DNA from: Bradyrhizobium sp. WSM1743
GTDB lineage: Bacteria; Pseudomonadota; Alphaproteobacteria; Rhizobiales; Xanthobacteraceae
Direction of reading: 5' to 3'
NCBI RefSeq assembly: GCF_000473065.1
Contig: NZ_AXAZ01000042.1
Coordinates: forward strand, 1-64,000
DNA: 64,000 bases
The notes beneath the pieces are model-generated. The model was not told the DNA's origin. It made no database searches and saw nothing but the letters and a program-made list of their open reading frames with translations. The position numbers were made by a program, and so were the translations under genes. Below, in pieces: positions 54,116 to 62,402 of this stretch. Every line of letters begins with the position of its first letter. Positions within the stretch are counted from its first letter, which is position 1.

Positions 54116-55018
54116 TTAATTCCTGATGTCCATGGCGCTGCGCAGGCCGTCCGAGAGGAGATTGAAGCAGATCGAGACCGCGAAGATCATCGCACCCGGC
54201 AAGGCTGCGACCCAGGGATTGACATAGATCGCGGTGCGCAAGGTGTTCAGCATCAAGCCCCATTCCGGCTCGGGTGGCTTGGTGCCGAGGCCGAGGAAGG
54301 ACAGGCCGGCCGCCAGGATCATCGAGACCGAGATCAGGCTCGTCGCATAGACGAAAATTGCACCGAGCACGTTGCCGAGGATGTGCACGCGCATGATGGT
54401 GAAGGCGCCCGCGCCGGAGGCGCGTGCGGCCTCGACGAAGTCCATGTTGCGCACGCCTGTGGTGACGCTCTCGGCGACGCGGGTGATCTGCGGCACGAAC
54501 ACGATGGTGAGCGCCACGATGGAGTTGAGGATGCCGGCGCCCAGCGCGCCGGAGATCGCGATCGCCAGCAGAACGGACGGGAAAGCGTAGAACACGTCCA
54601 CGGTGCGCATGATCGCGGTGTTGAGCTTGCCGCCGACATAGCCGGCGACGATGCCGAGCGAGGTGCCGATGCAGAAGGCCAGGATTACGGGCAGGATGCC
54701 GATCACCAGCGACAGCCGCCCGCCATAGATCAGTCGCGCCAGCATGTCGCGGCCGAGCTCGTCGGTGCCGAGCGGATAGCCTGTCGTGCCGATGTGACGG
54801 AGGCGGCGGATCATCGAGCCCTTGTAGGGGTCTTCGAGACCCAGCCACGGCGCGAGAATCGCGGAGAGAAAGATCAGCAGCAGCACCAGCGCGCAGGCCA
54901 TGCTGACCTTGTCGCGCATGATGCGGCGTCCGACGGTCGCCCAATAGCCGCGTGCCTTGGTGGCGGGTGCGGCCTGCAGCGCGGCGTCGGCGGCGGCTGA
55001 CAACGGAAGCTCGCTCAT
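54116..55018 (-). CDS. Dpp/Opp-type ABC transporter permease (C subunit)
   Basis: The 300-residue protein has an N-terminal helix after RRIMRDKVSM, five more helices, and the ABC-permease EAA loop EAARASGAGAFTIMRVHILGN with conserved Gly. The start at 55018 lies 4 bp after the stop of the B-subunit gene. It forms the membrane channel together with that protein. Confidence 0.93.
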   Translation of the reverse strand: MSELPLSAAADAALQAAPATKARGYWATVGRRIMRDKVSMACALVLLLIFLSAILAPWLGLEDPYKGSMIRRLRHIGTTGYPLGTDELGRDMLARLIYGGRLSLVIGILPVILAFCIGTSLGIVAGYVGGKLNTAIMRTVDVFYAFPSVLLAIAISGALGAGILNSIVALTIVFVPQITRVAESVTTGVRNMDFVEAARASGAGAFTIMRVHILGNVLGAIFVYATSLISVSMILAAGLSFLGLGTKPPEPEWGLMLNTLRTAIYVNPWVAALPGAMIFAVSICFNLLSDGLRSAMDIRN

Positions 55019-55022
55019 CCCG

Positions 55023-55976
55023 CTAGCCCCGCTTGATGCGCGGATCGATCGCGGCTTGGGCGATGTCGACCAGGAGATTGAGGAAGACGAAGAACAGCGC
55101 CAGGATCAGAATCGTGCCTTGCAGCAGCGGCAGGTCGCGCTGGAAGATCGCCGAATTGAGCAGGAAGCCCGAGCCCGGCCAGGAGAACACGGTCTCGATC
55201 AGGATCGAGCCACCGAGCATGTAGCCGAGTTGAAGCCCCATCACGGCGAGCGCGGTGGGCGCGGCGTTCTTGATGACGTGGCGGAACACGCCGGTTTCAC
55301 GCAGGCCCTTTGCCCGCAAGGCCTCGACGAAATCCTGGCTAAGGATGTCACCGGTGAGAGCACGCACCGTGCGCGTGACGATACCCATGGGAATCACCGA
55401 GGTCGTGATCGCCGGCAACACGAGATATTTCAGGTGCGCCCAGTCCCACGCCCAGGAGTTGGAGCCGCTGGGACCGGCGCCAACCGCGGGCAGCCAGTTC
55501 AGCTGGACCGAGAAGATGATGACGAGCAGCATGCCGAGCCAGTAATGCGGCACCGACACGCCAGCGATGGCAAAGGAGGTCGCGACCTTGTCGATCCAGG
55601 TCTCGCGGAAATAGCCGGCGATCAGGCCGAGCAGGATACCCATGGTGAAGCCGATGATGGCGGCGGCGATCGCGAGCGTGACCGTGTTGCCGACCGCGCG
55701 CATGACTTCGGCGAGCACCGGGCGCCCGGTGGCAATGGAATTGCCGAGATCGCCATGCAGCGCGCGCAAGAGCCAGAGGCCGAACTGCACCGGCAGCGGC
55801 CGGTCGAAGCCATAGGCGGCGCGAAGTTGCGCGGCGAGCTCCTGCGAGGCGTCGGCCGGCAGCACGGCGACGAGCGGATCGCCCGGCGTGATGTGCACGA
55901 GCAGAAAGCACACCAGCGCCACGCTGATGACGATGGGGACGACATAGACAATGCGTCTGGCAGTATAGGCGAGCAC
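55023..55976 (-). CDS. Dpp/Opp-type ABC transporter permease (B subunit)
   Basis: The 317-residue protein begins at a GTG (55976) with LAYTARRIVYVVPIVISVAL, the typical N-terminus of B subunits, and has six helices with the EAA loop EALRAKGLRETGVFRHVIKN. ITPGDPLVAVLP after helix one is a family hallmark. A weak purine-rich ribosome site precedes the start, and a family D palindrome lies between it and the binding-protein gene. Confidence 0.92.
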   Translation of the reverse strand: MLAYTARRIVYVVPIVISVALVCFLLVHITPGDPLVAVLPADASQELAAQLRAAYGFDRPLPVQFGLWLLRALHGDLGNSIATGRPVLAEVMRAVGNTVTLAIAAAIIGFTMGILLGLIAGYFRETWIDKVATSFAIAGVSVPHYWLGMLLVIIFSVQLNWLPAVGAGPSGSNSWAWDWAHLKYLVLPAITTSVIPMGIVTRTVRALTGDILSQDFVEALRAKGLRETGVFRHVIKNAAPTALAVMGLQLGYMLGGSILIETVFSWPGSGFLLNSAIFQRDLPLLQGTILILALFFVFLNLLVDIAQAAIDPRIKRG

Positions 55977-55994
55977 GTTTGGTTCTTTTCTTTC

Positions 55995-56147
55995 CTTCTC
56001 CCCTTGTGGGAGAAGGTGGCGCGAAGCGCCGGATGAGGGGTATCTGTCCGCGAGATTATTGCATCGATGGGGGTCAGCTCCCGCGGAGAGAGACCCCTCA
56101 CTCGGCTTCGCTGTCGCGAAGCGCCCCTCTCCCACGGGAGGAGAGGG
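55995..56147. repeat. Intergenic palindrome, family D, inside the transporter operon
   Basis: CCTTCTCCCCTTGTGGGAGAAGG at the left and CCTCTCCCACGGGAGGAGAGG at the right with GCGCGAAGCGCC-type and CCCCTCA sequences inside. It lies between the binding-protein gene and the B-subunit gene. Confidence 0.85.
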
Positions 56148-56174
56148 TGCACCGAGTACGCTGCTAATGCCTCA

Positions 56175-57833
56175 CTAATTCATCGACACCGGCGAGAAGT
56201 CGATGAACCAGCTCTTCGGCTGCACGACGCCTGTCACTTTCGGGCTCATCGCGCGCGGGCCGACGTCGTGGGCGACATAGAGGAAGGCGGCGTCGTCGAC
56301 GGAGGCTGCGTGCAATTCGGCGAGCGCGGCGTCACGTGCGGCGGGATCGAAGGTCTGGCGCGCCTTCTTCACCAGCTCGTCGAACTTGGGGTTGTTGATG
56401 AAGCCCCAATTGTTCGAGACCGGCGGCGCCATGCCCGATTGCAGGAAGCGCACCAGTGCGAAGAACGGGTCCATCGCCGCATAGGTCACGTTGGTCGCGT
56501 GCGAGCCGTTGGCGCTGGGATCCTTGGCGCCGCGGCGCCAGTTGGTGAACAGCGTATTCCATTCGATGACGTCGAGCTGTACGTCGAAATAGCATTCGGC
56601 CAGCGCCTGCTGGAGATACTCGTTCATCGGCAAGGGCTGCATCTGGCCCGAACCTGACGCGGAGGTCTGCGTCTTCACCGTCAGCTTCTTGTTGGGACCG
56701 TAGCCGGCCTCCTGCATCAGCTTTTGCGCTGTCGCCTTGTCGTACTTGATCTCAAAAGCCGGCTTGCCGCGCCAGGGATGGCCGGGCTCGAACGTGCCGG
56801 TCGCCGGCACCATCAGGCCGGCGAGCAGGCCGTCCTTGAGGCCTTCGCGATCGACGCAGAGGTTCGCCGCCTTGCGCACGCGGATGTCATTCCACGGCGA
56901 GCCCTCGACGCGCGAGAACTGCCACGGCCAGACATGGGGTTGCTCGTTGGCGTAGAGCTTGAAGCCGCGCTGTTTCAGCTCGGGCAGCGCGTCCGGCGCC
57001 GGCGCCTCGACCCAATCAACCTGACCGGAGAGCAGTGCCGCGGTGCGCGCGTTCGCTTCCGGCATCGGCAGCAGCACCATCTTGTCGATCTTGGGCACGC
57101 GTGCCTTGTCCCAATAGGCCGCATTCTTGACCAGCTCGAGCCGTTCGCGCGGCGTGAAGCTCGCCATCTTCCACGGGCCGGTGCCCGAGGCGTCCTTGGC
57201 GAAGGCGGTCCAGGCGGCTTGCGACTTCGCCTTGGCGTCAGTGCCTTCGGCCTTGTCGTAGAAGGCCTGCCACTTCGCCGGGCTCGCCATGAACAAATTG
57301 GTGAGGTTGATCGGCAGGAAGCTGTCGGGCTCCTTGGTGGTGAGCTCGACCGTCATGTCGTCGATCTTCTTCGCAGAAGCCAGCGTCGGCATGCGCGAGG
57401 CCGTGACGCCGACCTGGCTGGCGTCGAATTGCGGCGCGTCCTGCTTCAAGACCTTCTCGACATTCCACACCACCGCGTCCGCATTGAACGGCGAGCCATC
57501 GTGGAAGGTGACGCCGGGGCGCAGCTTGAAGACCCATTTGGTCTTGTCGGCATCGTCGACCTTCCACTCAGTGGCAAGGCCGGGAATCACCACGCTCGCC
57601 TTGTCGGCAGAGGACAGGTCCCAGCCGGTCAGCGCGTCATACATGGTGAGGCCGGTGAAGCGGTTGCCTTCAAAACCCTGATCGGGCTGGCCGAGGGTGC
57701 GCGGAATATCGGCAGCAGTCATGCCGATGCGCAGCACAGTTTCCGCAGCTACCACGCGCGGCCAGGCAGCTGCGCTGCCGAGCGCCAGCAGCGCGATCAG
57801 CGCCGCGCGAGTCTTGTTCTTCTTGATAAGCAT
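56175..57833 (-). CDS. ABC transporter substrate-binding protein (family 5), first paralogue
   Basis: The 552-residue lipid-free binding protein has a signal peptide (MLIKKNKTRAALIALLALGS, cleavage after VVAAE) and the SBP_bac_5 fold with GLATEWKVDD, FHDGSPFNADAVVWN, ASGTGPWKMASFTP and DIRVRKAANLCVDRE. It should deliver the substrate to the permease genes that follow. Its close paralogue is encoded divergently at 58033. The start at 57833 has AAGGA upstream. The ligand is unknown. Confidence 0.92.
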   Translation of the reverse strand: MLIKKNKTRAALIALLALGSAAAWPRVVAAETVLRIGMTAADIPRTLGQPDQGFEGNRFTGLTMYDALTGWDLSSADKASVVIPGLATEWKVDDADKTKWVFKLRPGVTFHDGSPFNADAVVWNVEKVLKQDAPQFDASQVGVTASRMPTLASAKKIDDMTVELTTKEPDSFLPINLTNLFMASPAKWQAFYDKAEGTDAKAKSQAAWTAFAKDASGTGPWKMASFTPRERLELVKNAAYWDKARVPKIDKMVLLPMPEANARTAALLSGQVDWVEAPAPDALPELKQRGFKLYANEQPHVWPWQFSRVEGSPWNDIRVRKAANLCVDREGLKDGLLAGLMVPATGTFEPGHPWRGKPAFEIKYDKATAQKLMQEAGYGPNKKLTVKTQTSASGSGQMQPLPMNEYLQQALAECYFDVQLDVIEWNTLFTNWRRGAKDPSANGSHATNVTYAAMDPFFALVRFLQSGMAPPVSNNWGFINNPKFDELVKKARQTFDPAARDAALAELHAASVDDAAFLYVAHDVGPRAMSPKVTGVVQPKSWFIDFSPVSMN

Positions 57834-57871
57834 CGCCTCAGTCCTTTTCCGGCTTTCGATGATTAATTTTG

Positions 57872-57888
57872 ATGCAATCGTATGCAAT
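57872..57888. promoter_or_regulatory. Direct repeat ATGCAAT-n3-ATGCAAT between divergent binding-protein genes
   Basis: Two identical 7-bp words spaced exactly 10 bp (one helical turn) lie 39-55 bp upstream of the leftward start, in the only shared control region of the two paralogues. The 10-bp phase suggests a regulator site; no regulator gene is nearby. Confidence 0.4.
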
Positions 57889-58032
57889 GGCTATGCCAAG
57901 GAGAAACAAATTCTGCAAATTGCCCCTGCGGCGACAAGTCCTTGTGATGACGCACCGGCGGAAACGGCGCGCTGCCTATTCTGGCATCAAGATTGCAAGT
58001 TTGGCCTCGACTTCTCCTGGGAGCTTTGGGCC

Positions 58033-59628
58033 ATGCGTATTCGTCTGTCGACCTGTCTTGCCGTGCTTGCGCTGGCGTTGTCTGCAATCTCAGCGCGCGC
58101 CGAAACGGTGGTGCGCTACGGCATCTCGATGGCGGACATTCCACTGACCACCGGCCAGCCTGATCGCGGCGCCGGCGCTTATCAGTTCACCGCCTACACG
58201 ATCTACGATCCCCTGGTCGCCTGGGAGATGGACGTCGCCGATCGCCCCGGCAAGCTGGTGCCGGGCCTCGCCACCGAATGGAAGGTCGACGATACCGACA
58301 AGACGAAGTGGCGCTTTACCCTTCGCAAGGGTGTGACGTTTCACGACGGCAGCGAGTTCAACGCCGACGCCGTGATCTGGAATCTCGACAAGGTGCTCAA
58401 CGACAAGGCGCCGCAATTCGACAAGCGGCAGAGCGCGCAGGTGAAGACCCGCCTACCCTCCGTCGCCAGCTACGCCAAGATCGACGACTTCACGGTGGAG
58501 ATCACCACCAAGACGGTCGATTCCTTCTTCCCCTATCAGATGTTGTGGTTCCTGCTCTCGAGTCCGGCGCAGTACGAAAAGCTCGGCAAGGATTGGGACA
58601 AGTTCGCCAGTCAGCCGTCCGGCACCGGCCCATTCAAATTGACCAAGCTGGTGCCGCGCGAGCTCGCCGAGCTCACGAAGAATCCGGACTACTGGAACAA
58701 GAAGCGGATTCCCAAGGCCGACAAGATCGTGCTGGTGCCGATGCCGGAAGCGCTGACGCGCACCAACGCGCTGCTTGCCGGACAAGTGGACCTGATCGAG
58801 ACGCCGGCACCCGATGCCGTGCCGCAGCTGAAAGCGGCCGGCATGAAGCTCGTCGACAACGTCACGCCGCACGTCTGGAATTATCACCTCAGCGTGCTGC
58901 CGGGCTCGCCCTGGACCGACATCCGCCTGCGCAAGGCGCTGAACCTCGCGATCGATCGCGACGCAGTGGTCGGCCTGATGAATGGTCTCGCCAAGCCTGC
59001 CAAGGGTCAGGTCGACCCGTCGAGCCCGTGGTTCGGCAAGCCGAGCTTCGAGCTGAAATATGATCTGGCTGCAGCGAAGAAGCTGGTGGAGGAAGCGGGC
59101 TATTCGAAAGCAAAACCGCTCAAGACCACCTTCATCATCGCGCAAGGCGGCACCGGCCAGATGCTGTCGCTGCCCATGAACGAGTTCCTGCAGCAGAGCT
59201 TCAAGGAGATCGGCATCGACCTCGACTTCAAAGTGGTCGAGCTCGAGACGCTCTATACGCATTGGCGCAAGGGCGCGGCGGACGAGATGAACGCCGGCAT
59301 CACCGCCAACAACATCGCCTATGTCACCTCGGACCCGCTCTACGCCATCGTCCGCTTCTTCCATTCGGGGCAGATCGCGCCTGTCGGCGTCAACTGGGGC
59401 GGCTACAAGAACCCGAAGGTCGACGCGCTGATCGACGAGGCCAAGCAGACCTTCGACAGCGCCAAGCAGGACGAGTTGCTGGCGCAGGCGCATGCGCTGA
59501 TCGTGGACGATGCCACGCTGGTCTGGGTCGTCCACGACACCAACCCACATGCACTCTCGCCGAAGATCAAGCAGTTTGTGCAGGCGCAGCACTGGTTCCA
59601 GGATCTGACGACGATCGGGGTGGAGTGA
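58033..59628 (+). CDS. ABC transporter substrate-binding protein (family 5), second paralogue
   Basis: The 531-residue protein has a signal peptide (MRIRLSTCLAVLALALSAIS, cleavage near ARAE) and the same motifs as the divergent protein: GLATEWKVDD, FHDGSEFNADAVIWN, PSGTGPFKLTKL, DIRLRKALNLAIDRD. The two are clearly paralogues, so one transporter may use two binding proteins of different specificity. GGGAG lies nine bases upstream of the ATG. It is a lone gene followed by a family E palindrome. Confidence 0.92.
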   Translation: MRIRLSTCLAVLALALSAISARAETVVRYGISMADIPLTTGQPDRGAGAYQFTAYTIYDPLVAWEMDVADRPGKLVPGLATEWKVDDTDKTKWRFTLRKGVTFHDGSEFNADAVIWNLDKVLNDKAPQFDKRQSAQVKTRLPSVASYAKIDDFTVEITTKTVDSFFPYQMLWFLLSSPAQYEKLGKDWDKFASQPSGTGPFKLTKLVPRELAELTKNPDYWNKKRIPKADKIVLVPMPEALTRTNALLAGQVDLIETPAPDAVPQLKAAGMKLVDNVTPHVWNYHLSVLPGSPWTDIRLRKALNLAIDRDAVVGLMNGLAKPAKGQVDPSSPWFGKPSFELKYDLAAAKKLVEEAGYSKAKPLKTTFIIAQGGTGQMLSLPMNEFLQQSFKEIGIDLDFKVVELETLYTHWRKGAADEMNAGITANNIAYVTSDPLYAIVRFFHSGQIAPVGVNWGGYKNPKVDALIDEAKQTFDSAKQDELLAQAHALIVDDATLVWVVHDTNPHALSPKIKQFVQAQHWFQDLTTIGVE

Positions 59629-59663
59629 GGCTTGAGGCTGGCACGCGGCGGCGTCAAACACCG

Positions 59664-59808
59664 CTGTCGTCCCGGGCAAGCGTCAGCGCAGACCCGGGAC
59701 CAGCCACGGGAGGAGGTTTGGCCTCCTCCAGCCTGCCCTAAGAGAGATTCCGCGGTATGGGTCCCGGATCAGCGCGCGCTTTGGGCGCGCTTGTCCGGGA
59801 CGACAGCG
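59664..59808. repeat. Intergenic palindrome, family E
   Basis: CTGTCGTCCCGGGCAAGCG and GCGCTTGTCCGGGACGACAG ends with GACCCGGGACC/GGGTCCCGGATC and an inner GAGGAGG/CCTCCTC hairpin. Confidence 0.85.
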
Positions 59809-59820
59809 AGTGCCTGACGA

Positions 59821-62052
59821 CTACTTCGTCAGCAACGCATACGCCCCGGTCCAGCCCTCCGGTGGTGGATTGACCTGGAAAGACTTGATCCGTGCTTCAT
59901 AGAGCCTGAACAGCTTCTCCAGCGTGTCGGCGTCCTCGCTTTTGCGGCCACGCTCGATCGCGTCCAGTGCGCCCTGCCAATCGCGGCTGCGGTAGCAGCC
60001 GAGCATCTCGATGGTGATGTTGCGCAGGCGCTGGAACGCGCCTGAATGCATCACGTCCTCGCGGCCCGCGATGGCGTAAATGACTTCCGGCTCGGTCTTG
60101 CCCTTGACCATGATGAAGTCGAGCTCGAGGATCGCGAACTTCTCCTTTGCGGCGAGTGCGGTCCTGGAGCCGATGATGATGGGAAAGCCGTACTCCTTCG
60201 ACTGGCCTTCCAGGCGCGAGGCCAGGTTCACACTGTCGCCGAGCACCGAATAGTTTTTCTTCAGGTCGGACCCCATGTTGCCGACCACGCCAACGCCGGT
60301 GTTGAGACCGATGCCGACATTGAGCGGGATATAGACGTGGCCGCCGTCGGCCGCTTCCTGCTCGCGCTCCTTGTTGACCGCGTCGATCTGCTCGAGCATT
60401 TGGATCGCGGCTTCGCAGGCGTTGATCTCGTGCTCGGCATCGTCGAGCGGCGCGTTCCAGAACGCCATGATGGCGTCGCCCATGTACTTGTCGATATAGC
60501 CCTTGCGCTCGATGATGACGTCGGTCAGCGGCGTCAGGAAGCGGTTCATCAGCGCGATCAGCCCTTGCGGATCGTGCTTGTAGCTCTCCGAGATCGTGGT
60601 GAAGCCGCGCACGTCGGAGAACATGATCGTCATCTCGCGCTCCTCGCCGCCGAGCACGAGCTTTTCCGGCGACTGCGCCAGCTGCTCGACCAGCACCGGC
60701 GACATGTATTGCGCGAACATGCCGCGGATCTGCACGCGCTGGCGCTGCTCGCGCACGAAGCTGGCGAAGATCAGCGTCAAATAGATCGCCGTGGTCGAGA
60801 GCAGCGGATAGGTGAAGTCGATCAGGTAGCGGTACTGCGCGTAGAAGAACCAGGACGTGCCGACCAGGATTGCGGCGAACATCGCACCGGCGAGCACGAG
60901 GCGCACGGGGCCGAGATTGGGCGTAAAGATGATGACGAGCAGGCCGATCACGAGCGCGGCGAGCAACTCGACGCCGAGCGCGTAGTTCGGCTGGGAAATC
61001 ACGGCGCCGCTCAGCACGCTCTCCAGCACCTGGGCATGGATCTCGACCCCGGGCATGGTCGAGGACACCGGCGTGGTCTTGATGTCGTTGAGCCCGACCG
61101 CGGAGGTACCGACCAGCACCAGCTTGCCGGCCAGCTTGGCGGGCGGCACGGTGTTGTCGATCACGTCGACCGCGGAGACGTAGATCGAAGGGTCCTGGCG
61201 CGCATAATGCACCCAGAGCTGACCGTTCTTGTCGGTCGGAATCTCGACGCCCTTGAGGCGAACGGCCCGCACGCCGGTCTTGTCGGTCCGGATCAGCAGC
61301 GTCGGCGTGCCCGTGGCGACGCGCAAAATCTCGAGGCTGAGCGAGGGCATGATGTTGCCCTGGGCGCGCATCACCATCGGCACGCGGCGGATCAGGCCGT
61401 CGCGCTCGGTCTTGATGGTGAACAGGCCGCGGCCGGCCGCGACCCTCTCGATGACGGGCACGTTGCGGAGTAGGCCGGGGAATTCGAACAGGAAGCGCTC
61501 GGCGCCCTCCTCGCCAACCGTCGCCACGCCGGTGAACGGCAGCGTCTTGTCGATCTCCGAAGAGATCGCCCGCTGCCCGGTCTCGCCCAGCACCACGCGC
61601 GAGCGCTTGATCGCCTCGGCAAGGATCTGGTCGTTGGTCGGCAGCTCGCGCAGCTTGGCGCGCGTAGCATCGTCGAGATAACGCATCTGGCTCGCGACCA
61701 GATCCGGATTGAGCCGGTCGGCTTCCGAGAAGACCACGTCGAAGCCGATCGCCACCGCGCCGTTGTTGGTGAGGTTCTGGATCAAATCGGCAATCCGCGT
61801 GCGCGGCCACGGCCACTGGCCAAGCTTGGCGAGGCTCTTGTCGTCGATATCGACGATCGTGACCGGCCGCGCCGTCTTGTGCCTGGGATCGATCAGCTGG
61901 AACATGTCGAACGTGCGGAGCCGCAATTCCTGGATCGGCGGCGGATCCCAGAGGCGGGCGCCGGCAAACAGAACCAGCAGCGCAAGGCACATCAGCCGCG
62001 CAAAGCCGAACTTTTGCGCAAACCACCGCCGCAAGATCTTGAGACGTTTCAT
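59821..62052 (-). CDS. CHASE2-domain adenylate cyclase
   Basis: The 743-residue protein has one N-terminal helix, an extracytoplasmic CHASE2 sensor (about 45-340, with LRTFDMFQLIDPR and VDIDDKSLAKLGQWPWPRT), three helices (about 345-430) and a cytoplasmic class III cyclase domain. Its catalytic residues are intact: metal Asp in MFSDVRGFTT and YMGDAIMAFW, Lys in LKKNYSVLGDSVNLASRLEG with Asp, Asn and Arg for adenine and transition-state binding. It should make cAMP in response to an external signal and could feed the CNG channel at 792. The start at 62052 gives MKRLKILRRW. Confidence 0.93.
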   Translation of the reverse strand: MKRLKILRRWFAQKFGFARLMCLALLVLFAGARLWDPPPIQELRLRTFDMFQLIDPRHKTARPVTIVDIDDKSLAKLGQWPWPRTRIADLIQNLTNNGAVAIGFDVVFSEADRLNPDLVASQMRYLDDATRAKLRELPTNDQILAEAIKRSRVVLGETGQRAISSEIDKTLPFTGVATVGEEGAERFLFEFPGLLRNVPVIERVAAGRGLFTIKTERDGLIRRVPMVMRAQGNIMPSLSLEILRVATGTPTLLIRTDKTGVRAVRLKGVEIPTDKNGQLWVHYARQDPSIYVSAVDVIDNTVPPAKLAGKLVLVGTSAVGLNDIKTTPVSSTMPGVEIHAQVLESVLSGAVISQPNYALGVELLAALVIGLLVIIFTPNLGPVRLVLAGAMFAAILVGTSWFFYAQYRYLIDFTYPLLSTTAIYLTLIFASFVREQRQRVQIRGMFAQYMSPVLVEQLAQSPEKLVLGGEEREMTIMFSDVRGFTTISESYKHDPQGLIALMNRFLTPLTDVIIERKGYIDKYMGDAIMAFWNAPLDDAEHEINACEAAIQMLEQIDAVNKEREQEAADGGHVYIPLNVGIGLNTGVGVVGNMGSDLKKNYSVLGDSVNLASRLEGQSKEYGFPIIIGSRTALAAKEKFAILELDFIMVKGKTEPEVIYAIAGREDVMHSGAFQRLRNITIEMLGCYRSRDWQGALDAIERGRKSEDADTLEKLFRLYEARIKSFQVNPPPEGWTGAYALLTK

Positions 62053-62215
62053 GCCAGCTGGACTTCCTGCCCTGCACCACGCCGGGCGCACCGATCATGG
62101 AGCGTCGGCGCGCGATTGGCTATTCCCTGACGGTGGTGGATTATGAATTTTTCGCCGCCGTCAGGCTAAAGCGTGATGAGATGAGGCTCGATAGCCGCAA
62201 AGGCGAAGGTGGGCT

Positions 62216-62333
62216 CCCTCTCCCGCTTGCGGGAGAGGGTTGGGGAGAGGTGTTTCCGCAATGGGACAATCCCCTAGCGCAGAGAGCCCTCACCCGGCGC
62301 TTCGCGCCGACCTCTCCCGCAAGCGGGAGAGGT
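62216..62333. repeat. Intergenic palindrome, family D
   Basis: CCCTCTCCCGCTTGCGGGAGAGGG at the left and ACCTCTCCCGCAAGCGGGAGAGGT at the right enclose the spacer. This is most of what the 350-bp gap 62053-62402 holds; I see nothing else there. Confidence 0.88.
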
Positions 62334-62402
62334 GAGCGAGCCCGCGGCAATCGATTCAATCTAATGCCATTCCGCTTTTGGTGCCTAAAGAGCCGGACGT
62401 CC

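Noticed and set aside
60046..61473. 475-residue rightward open frame opposite the CHASE2 cyclase
   Set aside because: A shadow frame with HDDGQ-rich low-complexity sequence; the cyclase frame is intact and has catalytic residues.
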